Shown here: piece after piece, positions 51,470 to 62,829 of the stretch
Position numbering within the stretch: position 1 is the first letter of the stretch
How the letters are laid out: each line of letters starts with the position of its first letter
Origin: Syncephalis fuscata
Lineage: Eukaryota; Zoopagomycota; Zoopagomycetes; Zoopagales; Piptocephalidaceae
NCBI GenBank assembly: GCA_025786725.1
Contig: JAHLTZ010000010.1
Span: 310,001-374,000, forward strand
Direction: 5' to 3'
Length of the DNA stretch: 64,000 nt
The notes under the pieces: model-generated
Databases searched by the model: none
What the model was told of the DNA's origin: nothing
The model's input: only the letters and a program-made list of their open reading frames with translations
Made by a program: the position numbers and the translations under genes

Positions 51470-52697
51470 ATTAAAGTTTCTGGGCGGTGATAATCGATTC
51501 TAGGCATTGGAGCATTGAATACAGTGGTGATGGTAATGTAAAGATGTGTAGACACAAAGCTAACTAACTACGTAATAAACTAACTAATAAACTAACAAAC
51601 AAATAAACAAACAACTAGTGATACAATAAAAATGCATGTGTGTGGTGGTAGGCTAAACTAAAACTCGTAGATACGATGCATGCTTTGCCGAATGATAATC
51701 TATTTAAATCTAAAATGTGGATTTATTAGTACAAACCGGTATATTGTGTATTGCATCTCCTATAGCTACTTTGGCAAATGTACTGGAACAATTTAATAAA
51801 TTTGTGCTAGGAAAGTGGACAATGGTTGTAGCATGATTGAATTTGACACAAATACCGGTTAAAGTCTAACATTGTGCGTTCACCCCTGCTTCACTAGCTT
51901 TTCTCGGGCTAAATAGAACACAGCATGGCGTGTGATTTATTCCGTGTTCATTATGGCAATGATCTTTATTCAACTTGTGCAGTATTCGATTATAAATGGA
52001 TAATCTGTTAAAGCAATGTTCTGAATGTATTTAAAAATTATTGTCTATAATTTATATCACTAAAGTTATTAATGGCTTTTGTAATATATGCTATATATTT
52101 TGTTATTATTTAATGATTGATAATATATTACAAACAATGTTTGCGACTCAGGGTATTAGTCATATATTTTTGCTTTTTCATAGTGTAACAGCGGTATTTA
52201 CGAATAATTACATTATCCAAATTGAGCATTCCATACAATGTGTCATGGGGCAATAAAGAAGTTGTAATCTGCTGCTTACTACTTTTTTATCATTTCTATA
52301 ATTCACCATACTAAACTATGATAAATACACAATCTAGCGAAACAGCTGTTACAGACATCTTAAGTATTATTGTCAATTTACTCCTTTCTTTCCACCATGT
52401 TTTATACATGAGCAATCCTATTGCCCTGATAGTATACTTTAGATTAGTATCTGAGCATTAATATAATTTATCAAAAGTTGCTGTAAAAATGAACAGCGCT
52501 ATTGTTAAATAAAAGATATCATGTTTAATAGCTTTATATTTTTGTAACTTTAATATTATTATACGCTATACGACATTCTTTCAACACAAATAGCATTTGA
52601 TCAAATAGTTCATTAACATTTTATTCGTTTGAATTTTACTTAATAATACCGAAAGAAAAAGGAAATACTGAGGAAATAATTGTTGGTTTTTGTTGAG
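51470..52697. other. 1.2-kb AT-rich intergenic region
   Basis: Upstream of 7TM gene C, downstream of the SLC1 transporter. No gene recognised. Confidence 0.5.
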
Positions 52698-54191
52698 TTA
52701 CACTTCTTCAATCTCTTTGGCTGGCTCGTTTTTCAATAGTTCGGCTTGTTCCTCCTGCCATTTATCATTACGGAATTCATTTTCCCACTTGGCTACAACA
52801 ACAGTGGCCAAGCAGTTACCAAGAATATTGGTGCCAGTTCGGGCCATGTCCATAATGGCATCAACACCCATAATAAGTGGGATGGCCTCCATAGGGATTT
52901 CAAAGTTACTAAGAGCGCCTGAAAGTACAACTAGAGAGGCACGCGGCACACCGGCGACACCTTTGCTGGTCAACATCAGGGTAAGCATAATAACAATTTG
53001 CTTAGACACCGACAGGTCAATGCTAGATGCTTGTGCGCAAAATACGGCTGCCAATGAAAGATAGAGCGTGGTGCCGTCCAAGTTGAAACTGTAACCGGTA
53101 GGTAACACAAATCCCACCACTTTTCGTGAACAGCCGAGGGTGTAAAGATTCTCCATTGCCTTGGGCAGAGCCGCCTCAGAGGAAGCGGTCGAAAAACCGA
53201 TAAGGACGGGCTGGCCAACAGCATTGAAAAAGTCACGGAAAGGCACACGGGTAAGGAGAATGACAGGGAGAATTACAATTAGAACGAAGACAGCCAGTGC
53301 ACCATACAAAGTGCCAATCAATTTGCCCAATGAGGCGAGTACATGAATGCCGTTGGCACCGATGGTGGCAGCCATAGCTGCACCAATACCGATAGGAGCA
53401 AAGTACATGATGATAGCGGTAACCTTGAACATAATTTCGCTCAAAGATTCACAAAACTCCAACATTGGTCGCTTGAGCCGACCATTCTGAACTTTAATAA
53501 TGCCAATGGCAAATATAATCGAACAAGCAACAACCTGCAATACTTGATTTTCCGCAGCAGCAGCAAAGAAACTTTCAGGGACAATGGCAAAGAGCTCATC
53601 CGACCATGATTGCTCCTTCTTGGCCAGACTTTTACCAACATCGGAAGTCTGGTTCTCAAGACTGACACCAACACCAGGACGAGTAACGTTAACGGCGACC
53701 AGACCAATGGCCAATGCAAGGGTAGTAATAACTTCAAAGTAAACAATAGCCTTGATGAACATACGACCAACGGCGGCAAGATCGTCACCGTGGCCGGCAA
53801 CGCCAACTACTAGCGTGGAAAACAACAGCGGAACAATTAAAGTCTTGATCATACGAAGGAAGAGCGTGGCCAGTGGTTTTAATTCAACACCAAAGCTGGG
53901 AGCAAGCCAGCCAATAAGTAGGCCAACGATCATGGAGATGATAATCCAGTAGGAAAGCTAGCCGTACAGCAGTCAGTAAAGATGTTACACCTTTTAATTA
54001 TGTACATACCTTAATCATAGATAGATAGCGAAATGCAAACCTCACCGGCATAAAGAGGGTGGACATAGCTTTAGAAAACTTGCTTTTGGAGCTGGTGGCG
54101 CTGGAGGACCCGGTGGCGGCGCCTTCTCGTCGATAAACTCGGTTACATGATGCTGTTGCTCCTCATGTGCGTTAATGGTGAGCGGCTGCAT
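52698..54191 (-). CDS. SLC1/DAACS-family dicarboxylate or glutamate symporter
   Basis: Cation-coupled uptake of acidic amino acids or C4-dicarboxylates. The body (52698-53958) is one long exon; a 5' exon (54010 up to 54066 or 54191) adds MSTLFMPVRFAFRYLSMIK before LSYWIIISMIVGLLIGW. Family hallmarks: LATLFLRMIKTLIVPLLFST, MYFAPIGIGAAMAA, HP1 serine loop STASSEAALPKAMENL, TM7 NLDGTTLYLSLAAVF (NMDGT-like), HP2 GVAGVPRASLVVL and TM8 DAIMDMARTGTNILGNCLA. A Pro-rich N-terminus (MQPLTINAHEEQ..., start 54191) would precede MSTLFM only if a -1 shift occurs near 54070; otherwise translation starts at 54066. Substrate cannot be told from sequence. Confidence 0.9.
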
Positions 54192-56420
54192 TGTAAGTAA
54201 TTATTAAGTCGGTTTTGTGAGAACAAAAAACAAAATTCTAGTGCAATACGAAGTTTTAAGAAAAAGAATAGTAGCAAGCAGTGTCAATGGATAATTGGTC
54301 CGTTAAAATTGAAATAACGGTAGTGTAAAGCACAAGTATGCGTAAGCAACACAAAATGGCGAAACAAAATTGCCTGTAGAGAAGAATAGGCGGTTAAAAT
54401 AGCGTTAGTAAAGAAAAAGATTTGTAGCGCTCGAAGAATTCGTGCTAAGAAGAGGCTTCATTTATAGATGTTTAAGTGGATCTGAAGCATCTTACACTTT
54501 AAGGGTACTTTCGAGCTGGTGTGGAGATTTATTTCTAGTCCAGCAACAACAGTTGCTATCAAGCAGGGACTCCGACAAAGCAACTGGTCGGATTTGATGT
54601 TGCATCACATGTGCACCAAACGTGTTTGTACAAGTCCACCTGTTTATTCAGCCCCAAAAGGAAGCAATAGGCAAACACGACAAACATTAAAAAATGATAG
54701 CACACTGTGTAATGTCAGGTGGATAAATGTTACCCTTTGGCCGTCCACTGTACTACACCACTCCGCAATAGCATACTCTGTTACAAGTTTGAGAAAATGA
54801 AAACAAAGACCTCAGCACCATTACACGGGTATTTACGCTGAAACTTACCGTAGCTGCCTTTAATGGATGCTTTAAATTGCTCTTTGACAAAACGGATTGT
54901 AAATAAAAGTGGAAATAAGCAAAATGGAAAAAATAAAGAAACAAATTAGGTAAGTTGAGCGTGGTAAAAATTAAACCAAAGTGCTATCCACGTCATAAAG
55001 GTCGTGTGAAGATAAGGATAGAAAACTGAACGAAAACCAAATACTACGAAGGTACACTTGCATACCAGTAAGCCGACAAAGCAGTGACAGCAAACAGTAT
55101 AGAGTAGACTGCGGTCAAGGCCAAAATGAACTATTGAGCGTTTTAAAAAACAGGAATGTGCACAGATCGATATGTAACTAAATGACATATTAAGCTTGTA
55201 AATGATTAACTAGTGCTATAAAATGTATTGTCATTAGCTTCGTCACCATAAACGATGCATTAATTGGTTTGAGTATGCATTAGCACGCTAGCATGGCAAC
55301 CAGCCGTACGCAGGCCGCCTGATTAGCGCATAATTTACGGGCCCCTTGGCATTCCCCGGCAAATGGAAAAAGTAATTTGTAGGAGTTTTGTTGTATTATT
55401 ACCAATTAATGAATAGATTGGCAACTATCAAAAGTAATGGGCACTCTATCAGAGCCATTGGATAAAACATAATGTAGCGTGCCATGTGCAGGCACTCAAA
55501 CAGTTCTTTCCGTTGCGGAGTGCATTGCGGAGTGCCGCCCAATCAGGAAATAGCACATCTGCTAAATATGTAATGCTAAAGCCATTATCAAATAAAAGTG
55601 CCACAAGAAAAAAACACTAATGTGCACATTTGCCAGAACAAAGTATTTGAACAAAGAAATGGCTTTGTGTTCAAATTGTTATAGATCTATATAGGCCTTT
55701 TTACGACCAAGCGCCATTAGTACTAAATAATGGCAAGTATTAGATTCATTTATAAATACAACAGTATTTTTTAATTACTTTTTTAAAGACTTGACACTAA
55801 TAACAAAGTTTCAAGCTAAATTATAACTTACACAGCCTCTTCCTTAAACCCCCCAAACACATACAAGTAACCGACCAGGATGGCGTAAAAATATATATTT
55901 GTTTCTGCTCTTCGATACTTATTATAGGCCTTGTGCCAACTTATCGGTACTGATTGTCAGTCGACAGTTACACAACATCAACATTTAGCTTAGTACTATT
56001 AAAATAACGACTTTATTATAGTTATACACTGTTACTAATACTGTAAAACTTGGTATTTAACTTTAATTGCAGCATTTTTGTTTAAAATCCATGTTTTAAA
56101 CATTGTGCAGTTGTAGTATGTGTACAGAAATAACAATTTAGAAAATACTAATTTTTAATTTGCTAGATTGGTAGATTACCAACTGATCTACATGCTTTTC
56201 CATTCCATTCCATTATTTAATCTGATTTTATTTATGATGAATATTTGGTTAAAAATACATTTAAATTACTAAACAGTACGAAATTTTGAATTCCATGACG
56301 TTTTCCATATGGGACTGCTATTAGCGTGATTGCGTATTTGTGCAACCTAACTGCGCGGCCTTTTCAACGCCCACATCTTCGGCAATTACGCTTCTTCATC
56401 CATCTTTTACTTGTATAACC
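54192..56420. other. 2.2-kb intergenic region
   Basis: Divergent upstream regions of the SLC1 and MINPP-like genes. Open frames at 54519-54800 and 54946-55188 show no family resemblance. No repeat recognised. Confidence 0.5.
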
Positions 56421-58277
56421 ATGTCTACTACTGCCGCTCAGTTGATCACTCCGGATAATCCGCTAAACGCTGATGTGGAAGCAGCATCGACAACTGCTGT
56501 AAGAAGAGCGTCGGCGGATAATCGTTATAGCGACACTGAAGATAACTTGGAGTCGAATAATGAAGGTCGACCCTTTATATCCTATCAACTTTTGTCGCGG
56601 AATAAGCATAAAAGACACCACCTACTCCGCTCGTGCGGCTGTTGTCGTAGCCTAATTGCTGTAGTGTTAATATTGTTTATAATCATCAAGATTTTCACCC
56701 ATGTAAAGGATGATACGTCTCCTCCTAAACTGCCGTTACCAGAAAAGTCGCACTCAAACCGGCTACGCGATGTAATGAATAACAAAGCACCATATGAGGA
56801 GCCAATACCTGGATCCGTACTCAATTCACTCAACGGAACATGTCCATCAGCTGAACTAGATCCAGGTCGTGTGCCCGATAAGTGTCAGCTTGTATATCTG
56901 CATCTATTCGTTCGTCATGGCACACGAAATCCTTCCATGAAAAGAATTAAATTATGGAATGTTCTTGAGAAGAAACTTCATAGCAATGTGAGATCATACT
57001 GGCCGGAATGGCTTAAAGAATGGAAGAATCCATACAATGTAGCTGAAGGCGATCAATTGGTAGAGCAAGGTCGTGTAGATATGAGAGATCTGGCCTATCG
57101 AGATGCTTGTCGCTACAAAGATTCACTGAAACTTCAAGACAGCCAATTGGTGGATAATGGTATTTTAAGTGAATACCAATTGGATGCACGAGACCACATG
57201 TCCGAGTACGCTAGTACTGATTTGCAACGGTAAGTTTATTGCTTATTAAAAACATGTGATAATGCGTAAATTGTATTTTTTAACTAAATTACTGTTTATA
57301 AAGATGTGTTGACTCTGCACTGGCGTATGCATCTGTGTTTTCAGGAAAAAATATGACCAAGGCAGACCTTTCCATTAAGCCTGCTGTAAGTTATTAATAC
57401 TACGCATGATTAAGCATAGATATCACCAACTAATTATTTAACAGGAATATGATTATGATCTTGACATTCTTCGTACATGTCCAGCATGGTGGAAACAATG
57501 GGGTGACCTAAGTAATGTCAATATACTGAACAAGCTTTCTATCAAGCGCTATTTCCCTAGTATTCTTCGAAAGATGAGCGCCTACTTTGGATATCCAGTT
57601 ACCTATAAGAACTATCCAGATCTACTACACCTATGTCTATGGGAATATTCCCGTGATAAGCATGACACAAAATGGTGTGATCTGCTGAAATCCTATCGAG
57701 GCGAGATAAGTGGCGAGTTGCCAGACGATATACCCAGTGAAGATACTCCCGGCAGCTACGGCAAGCATCCAAACGTATTCGAGCTGTACGATTTTATTAT
57801 GGATAGCTCGTTTTATGCAACGTCCGGTCTTGGTGCACCAAATAACGACTGCTATGCCAGAAAAGCCATGTCACACTTACTTCATAACATGCAGTTAGCA
57901 ATGGATGGTAATCTGAAGAAGCCATGGCAACTAGGCTTTAGCTTTGCTAACAACATGCTTTTGATGCTAACATTCATGGTAAGTCTTATGTAAAAGACGC
58001 ATTATCACTACAATATAACACGTTTATCTAGGGACTTTACACGGAGAAGCCGACATTCAATCAAAATCGTGAGTTTAGAACGTCAAAGTTAATTCCGTTC
58101 GCATCCAATCTTCGTTTTGAATTATTCAAATGCGATAGAAATGACAATGATCAAAAGCCTAGCGATCATTTTATACGCATTCTACACAACGAACATCCTA
58201 TTCAGCTGCCTGGATGTTCAAATGATGATCACTCTGCTTTTGGGAGCAGTTTAAAGATTACATACAACGCAGAGTAG
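56421..58277 (+). CDS. MINPP1-like histidine phosphatase, type II membrane protein, HAE motif lost
   Basis: Four exons in phase, about 560 aa. Start MSTTAAQLITPDNPL; a cytosolic Ser/Asp/Arg region, then one TM helix (SLIAVVLILFIIIKIF, about residue 75-90) anchors it. The lumenal/extracellular domain belongs to histidine phosphatase branch 2 (phytase / multiple inositol polyphosphate phosphatase): LFVRHGTRNPSMKRI has the catalytic RHGxRxP. The downstream region that should read G-H-A-E-T is instead FSFANNMLLMLTFMGLY, so the proton-donor His and acidic Glu are Phe and Asn. Cys residues (TCPSAEL, KCQL, TCPAWW, LCLWEY, DCYARK) fit a secreted fold. Probably catalytically weak or a pseudophosphatase; reads of the site are unambiguous in this sequence. 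Confidence 0.86.
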
Positions 58278-59519
58278 CCAGATGCAGCTTTAAAAAGGTC
58301 TGTGACTCTCTATAGTCATAGGGCAAGTGTCGATAACAAACAATAAATTTTGCTTCACAGTGTAATGTTCATCATGCTCAGTTATGCATGTTTATTCAAA
58401 AAATTACTAAAACACAAAGCTTGCATATCTTTGAAGCTAGCAATCAATCATCATTATGCCAGTTGCGTATTTTCCAGCCTATTATTTTTGCTGGTTTTCA
58501 TGGCAGCCAAAGGGACTAATGTCACACTATAGTAACAACTTAAATACAAGCGTTTATGCTTGAACGACCGTTTAACATCAATGACTATGCATAGTACACA
58601 TGATTATTTGTGTTATGTTTCCTTATTAGGCGACCCTCGGGAATTACATTAACTTGTAAAATGGCTACGGCTAAACGACATCTAGACATCGCCTTAGCAA
58701 TAGTTTGCACGGTAACACTTATTTGTCAATTGTTCCACGTGTGTAGTATTTTAACTATGGATAGTCTGAGCCGACTGCAATGCATTGCGTATGTTTGTAT
58801 TTCGACTTGATTTATCCGCCATGGGCAACAGGTGTTAAATGGCTTTTATCCAATAATTAATGCAGCCTATGGCCATTTACGCCCATTTTACTTGCATGTA
58901 GAAACGCTCTTGGCCTATTGCTATAATCGCAATTATCTATTTACTATAACGTTTATGCTATTATTAGATAACTGCTGTTAGTTGGTGTATTTCTGGCAGA
59001 CATGTTTGATTTTTGTTATAGAACAGTGATTTTGTTGGCCGCAAATCAGGTATCAAAAAGTTAAGTTACTGGCTCAAAACGGTATTATTTTTGCAAAGTA
59101 TCTCGTTTGACTAGAAATTGCTGTTAATGTGTTTAGCTATACCAATAAGATTAAATAAACAAAAATAAATTATCTAAGGCCAAAGTCATTAACGTAAAAC
59201 ATATTATTAGTAAATAAAGATAATAAAAAGCTAAACACAAAAGTTTATATTTAGCAACTCAGTGTTATTATAGTAATAAAAGTTAATAATACATCAAATT
59301 TAAATATTAAAAGCCAATCATTGATGCAATTTGTACGACTTTTTCGCATTACTTGGTTGCAACATATTCTTTGCGACTTCATATTCTATATAGTGTAATA
59401 ATGTGATGTCCAAAAGGGTACACCAGCACAGGCTTAACATTTCATTTCATCCCACTAAATTTTGTAATACGTAATAACTTGCGTTTTTCATTTTTATTCA
59501 ATTAAATTGTGTAATTACC
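58278..59519. other. Intergenic region with a tentative small ORF
   Basis: A possible two-exon small membrane protein lies at 58661-59000: MATAKRHLDIALAIVC..., a weak GTTTGT donor, then VLNGFYPIINAAYGHL to a TAG near 58980. It has no recognised relatives and is weakly supported. The rest is AT-rich. Confidence 0.3.
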
Positions 59520-60850
59520 ATGTCAGTACGCAATAACAAGCAGAAAGTCGTTCTTATTACAGGCTGCACGGAAGGAGGCATTGGTAGGATTTAGACGAGT
59601 GCAGAAATTTCACAGACTAACGTATTAGACAATAGGTGCGTGTCTTGCTATTGAATTTGCGCAGGTAGATATAAAAGCTAAACTGTATCTATTTATTAAT
59701 TAACCAATGATATGATTTAATTTAGAATGGATGTATAGTTTATGCTACAGCTAGACGACTAGAAGCCATGTCCGGGCTTAAAGGTAAGCACTATCCTACT
59801 TTAGTATTTATATTTACACTTTAGAAAGCGCTCGGTATTCATACGTCGATACTGGATGTAACACAGGTTGAGACAATGAAGACGGCAGTTAATGTACCGA
59901 GCACAATGAATTATTTGTCCACCGTCTAACACTTGATAATCTAGACGATTGTTGATGCTGAAGGACGAGTCGGTAAGCTAGGCTGAACATAATGGATATG
60001 TCACTAACAAAATCCAACCGACAGACATTTTGGTGAATAATGCAGGAATGACGCGTCCAGCACCAATGATTGATCAAGATCTTGATATTGCCCGTGGCGT
60101 TTATGAGACCAATCTATGGGGGCCACTAACACTAATACAGATGGTTGCGCCACATATGATGAAACGCCGCTCCGGCACTATAGTCAATGTTGCCTCTATT
60201 GCAGCTGTATGTCCTCTCCCATGGTCAGGTAAGATTTAGCATTTGCATTAGTGGGGCATGGCTTATATCTTCATGGCTTTTGTTTAGGCATTTATGCCTC
60301 TGTTAAAGCAGCTCTGCGCGCCACATCGGATGTACTTCGACTGGAGCTACTATCCTTTAATGTCAATGTAGTCAGCGTCTTTCCAGGGTAAGTTATGCTG
60401 TGTCGACAACGCAAGGAGCTAATATGTTATTGGCAGTGCCATTCAGTCCAATATTTCTGCCAATAGTGCTCAAGAATTTACATGGAAAGAAGGTAAAAAG
60501 CAGATATTTATTTATATGTGTTCTAATAGTAATGCCAAATATTTGTAGGTTCTATGTATGAACCGTTTAAATCACGAGTAGAAGAGCGAATCCATATATC
60601 TCAACGTAATTATATTTCATCTTAGTGGCAAACTAGCGGACTTATTATGTATTTAGAACCGGGCTGCACTCCCACAGTAGATTTTGCGCGTCAGGTGGTG
60701 CGTGATATACTAAAGCCAACACCGCCGCACGATATCTACGGTGGCACTTATTCAACGCTTTTTTGGCTTCTTTCATTTATGCCGTCCTGGTTCAAGGCAA
60801 GCTGGTTCAGAAAGTATGCCAGTCAACAGTTAACTAATAGCATTGTTTAG
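59520..60850 (+). CDS. Short-chain dehydrogenase, AYR1-like (1-acyldihydroxyacetone-phosphate reductase type)
   Basis: NADPH-dependent reductase; the AYR1 group acts in lipid synthesis at the ER or lipid droplets. Around ten very short exons join in phase. Nucleotide-binding motif ITGCTEGGIG/ACLAIEFAQ spans the first junction; next come YATARRLEAM, HTSILDVTQVE, ILVNNAGM and ETNLWGPLTL. Catalytic Ser is in VNVASIAAVCPLPWSG and YxxxK in IYASVKAALRA. The C-terminus (TPTVDFARQVVRDI, GGTYSTLFWLLSFMPSWF) has a hydrophobic segment typical of membrane-associated members. It ends QQLTNSIV. A decayed copy of this 3' end lies 600 bp downstream. Substrate is inferred from subgroup resemblance only. Confidence 0.9.
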
Positions 60851-61134
60851 GAGTATATACTTGCCAAACGATTTAAACTTCTAGAGCCATGCTAGGTGTC
60901 ACATCAGTGGTTAGCTGGTATGGGCTGTCATTCTTAATAAAGTCAGCTATTATAACATAAATATTAGCTAGAAATGTGATTTACAAGTGCGCTAGATTTT
61001 TTAGATATTGTTTATCATAGAATATGCATAAACGTTTTTATAACTACTCAGCACAAAGACAGGTTGTGATACCAGCGCCGCAATTGTAAATATTATTAAT
61101 CATTTATTACTGCTTTTAATTACACCAAATAAGC

Positions 61135-61235
61135 TTTTTTCTATTGAACATGAAACTAGGAGTAATTCACATCAGATTTAAAATACTCATTATCATATAT
61201 TTATTATCCGGTATGCATATACACTTTATTCACCT
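61135..61235 (+). repeat. Dispersed repeat, copy 2
   Basis: Shares CATGAAACTAGGAGTAATTC, CACATCA, AAATACTCATTATCATA, TTTATTATCC and GGTATGCATATACA with 30.55-30.65 kb. A weaker echo (ATAAAACTAGGTATAGTTAC) is at about 61360. Confidence 0.8.
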
Positions 61236-61439
61236 TGTTATATCAAATAAATGTCATTATTATAAAATGGGTGTTTTAAAATTTTAATGTATATGAGTGC
61301 TAGAAATGCATATTATTTATTGCTGAAAAACCATGAATCAGCTTTATAGCTACTTAAACATAAAACTAGGTATAGTTACAATAGCAATAGGGCCATCAGT
61401 AATACTAGCCATAGCAGATATAACCACTAGTATTGTACA

Positions 61440-61605
61440 GTATTATGACGACATTTATTCAATTCTCCCCTGGCCTCTTCTTTATGTCACGCCGACTCAA
61501 GGCAAGTTGGTTTAGTAAATACGCCAGTCAATAGCCAACTAATAATACTGTCATAAGATCTGGCATTTGCCAAACAATTCAAGCTTCTAGAATCATGATG
61601 GTATT
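61440..61605 (+). pseudogene. Decayed duplicate of the SDR gene 3' end
   Basis: Aligns with 60735-60895 in order: TATTCAA, TTGGCTTCTT-like, TCAAGGCAAGTTGGTTTAGT versus TCAAGGCAAGCTGGTTCAGA, then AATACGCCAGTCAATAGCCA versus AGTATGCCAGTCAACAGTTA, then TTGCCAAACAATTCAAGCTT versus TTGCCAAACGATTTAAACTT. A TAG interrupts where the real gene has CAA CAG. Similarity continues into 3' non-coding DNA, so it is a segmental duplicate, not a separate gene. Confidence 0.85.
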
Positions 61606-62829
61606 GCATTTATTTACACACAACGCTATGTCCTGTGATTCGGCTTGCAGTAAATAATATTGATTGCAGCCATATGCATTGACTTGGTCACCTTGACTTT
61701 CTATGACTTATTGTTACATGGCTTTTTAGCAATTAAGCGACTGTTGATTGGACCCTGGCTTTACTATTTTAATTCACTCATTTCATTATCTATTTGATTA
61801 CGGGCAAAGTACCTTTTATTAGTATGCCTGATTACTTGGTAAATAATTGCACACTTAGATAGTATCGATGTGTTGATACCGATATAATCGTTATATAGTA
61901 AAATGTATCAGCATATGACATCAACGTTTTAGTCTTGGCTCGGTTGATCGGCGGGATTTGTCCGTTTTCATTGATGAGTGTGCGTGCTTTCTTCATCACA
62001 TTGCATTGGCAATTGTTGATTGGTGGACACAGTTTCTCGGCCTTTCAGCATTTCCGATTTGTATCTCACGTTATAGAAGCCTTGTGTTGTTGTTGTTGCC
62101 AATGCTTTAAAGCAGGTGTGCACGTCGCTGCTTCTTTTCTCGCTACAATACACGTTTGCATTACATTCTACTTTAAAATTATACTGTTAAAATTTTACAT
62201 CTGTAACTGGTCGGCAAGACGTTAAACTTTTGACACTAAACGGGTAGGTGCTAGGCTTTAACGATATCTTTAGATGGAAAAGCTCTATTTATTTGGTTGG
62301 CTATAGCGCAGTTACAATATTGACAACAGCTCATCTTTGAGCTGGCTGCTTTATAATAGTGTATACCAAAAGTAAAACGCGTACTACCTGACTACTTATT
62401 CGTATGCACTTTGAGCTGCCATGAATGGAGCAATAGATACGCCGCCAATAGATAGGCATGGCACTTTCCCATATAAACGCTATCAGATTAATAGCATGAT
62501 TTACGCAGCTACTAACTCCGCTCTTATTCGCTTTATTCTCATTCTTGATTATTACCACTTGCTACTTTTTAGATTGGCACCGGTCTATTGTTTGTTCTAC
62601 TCTACAATTCTAGTACAGTACTCCTTTCACTTTTAAGTATAATCTGTAAGTAAATCAACAGCTATTTCTTGAGCGCGTTTTATTTTTTGTTCTACTGCTG
62701 TGTTACTTGTACTAAAACAATGATGATTGCAATCAAAAAAGTAGCCATAATACATGCCTATAAACACTGGTTTGAGTCTTAATAGCCACTAACATAGACT
62801 ATGCATAAATCTGTTATATTAGCTATAAA

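Larger units (their letters stand above)
60851..62829. other. 2-kb intergenic region with repeat copy and SDR relic
   Basis: Contains the dispersed repeat copy 2 and the SDR 3' fragment (separate entries). Open frames at 61935-62225 and 62421-62636 have no family resemblance. Confidence 0.5.
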
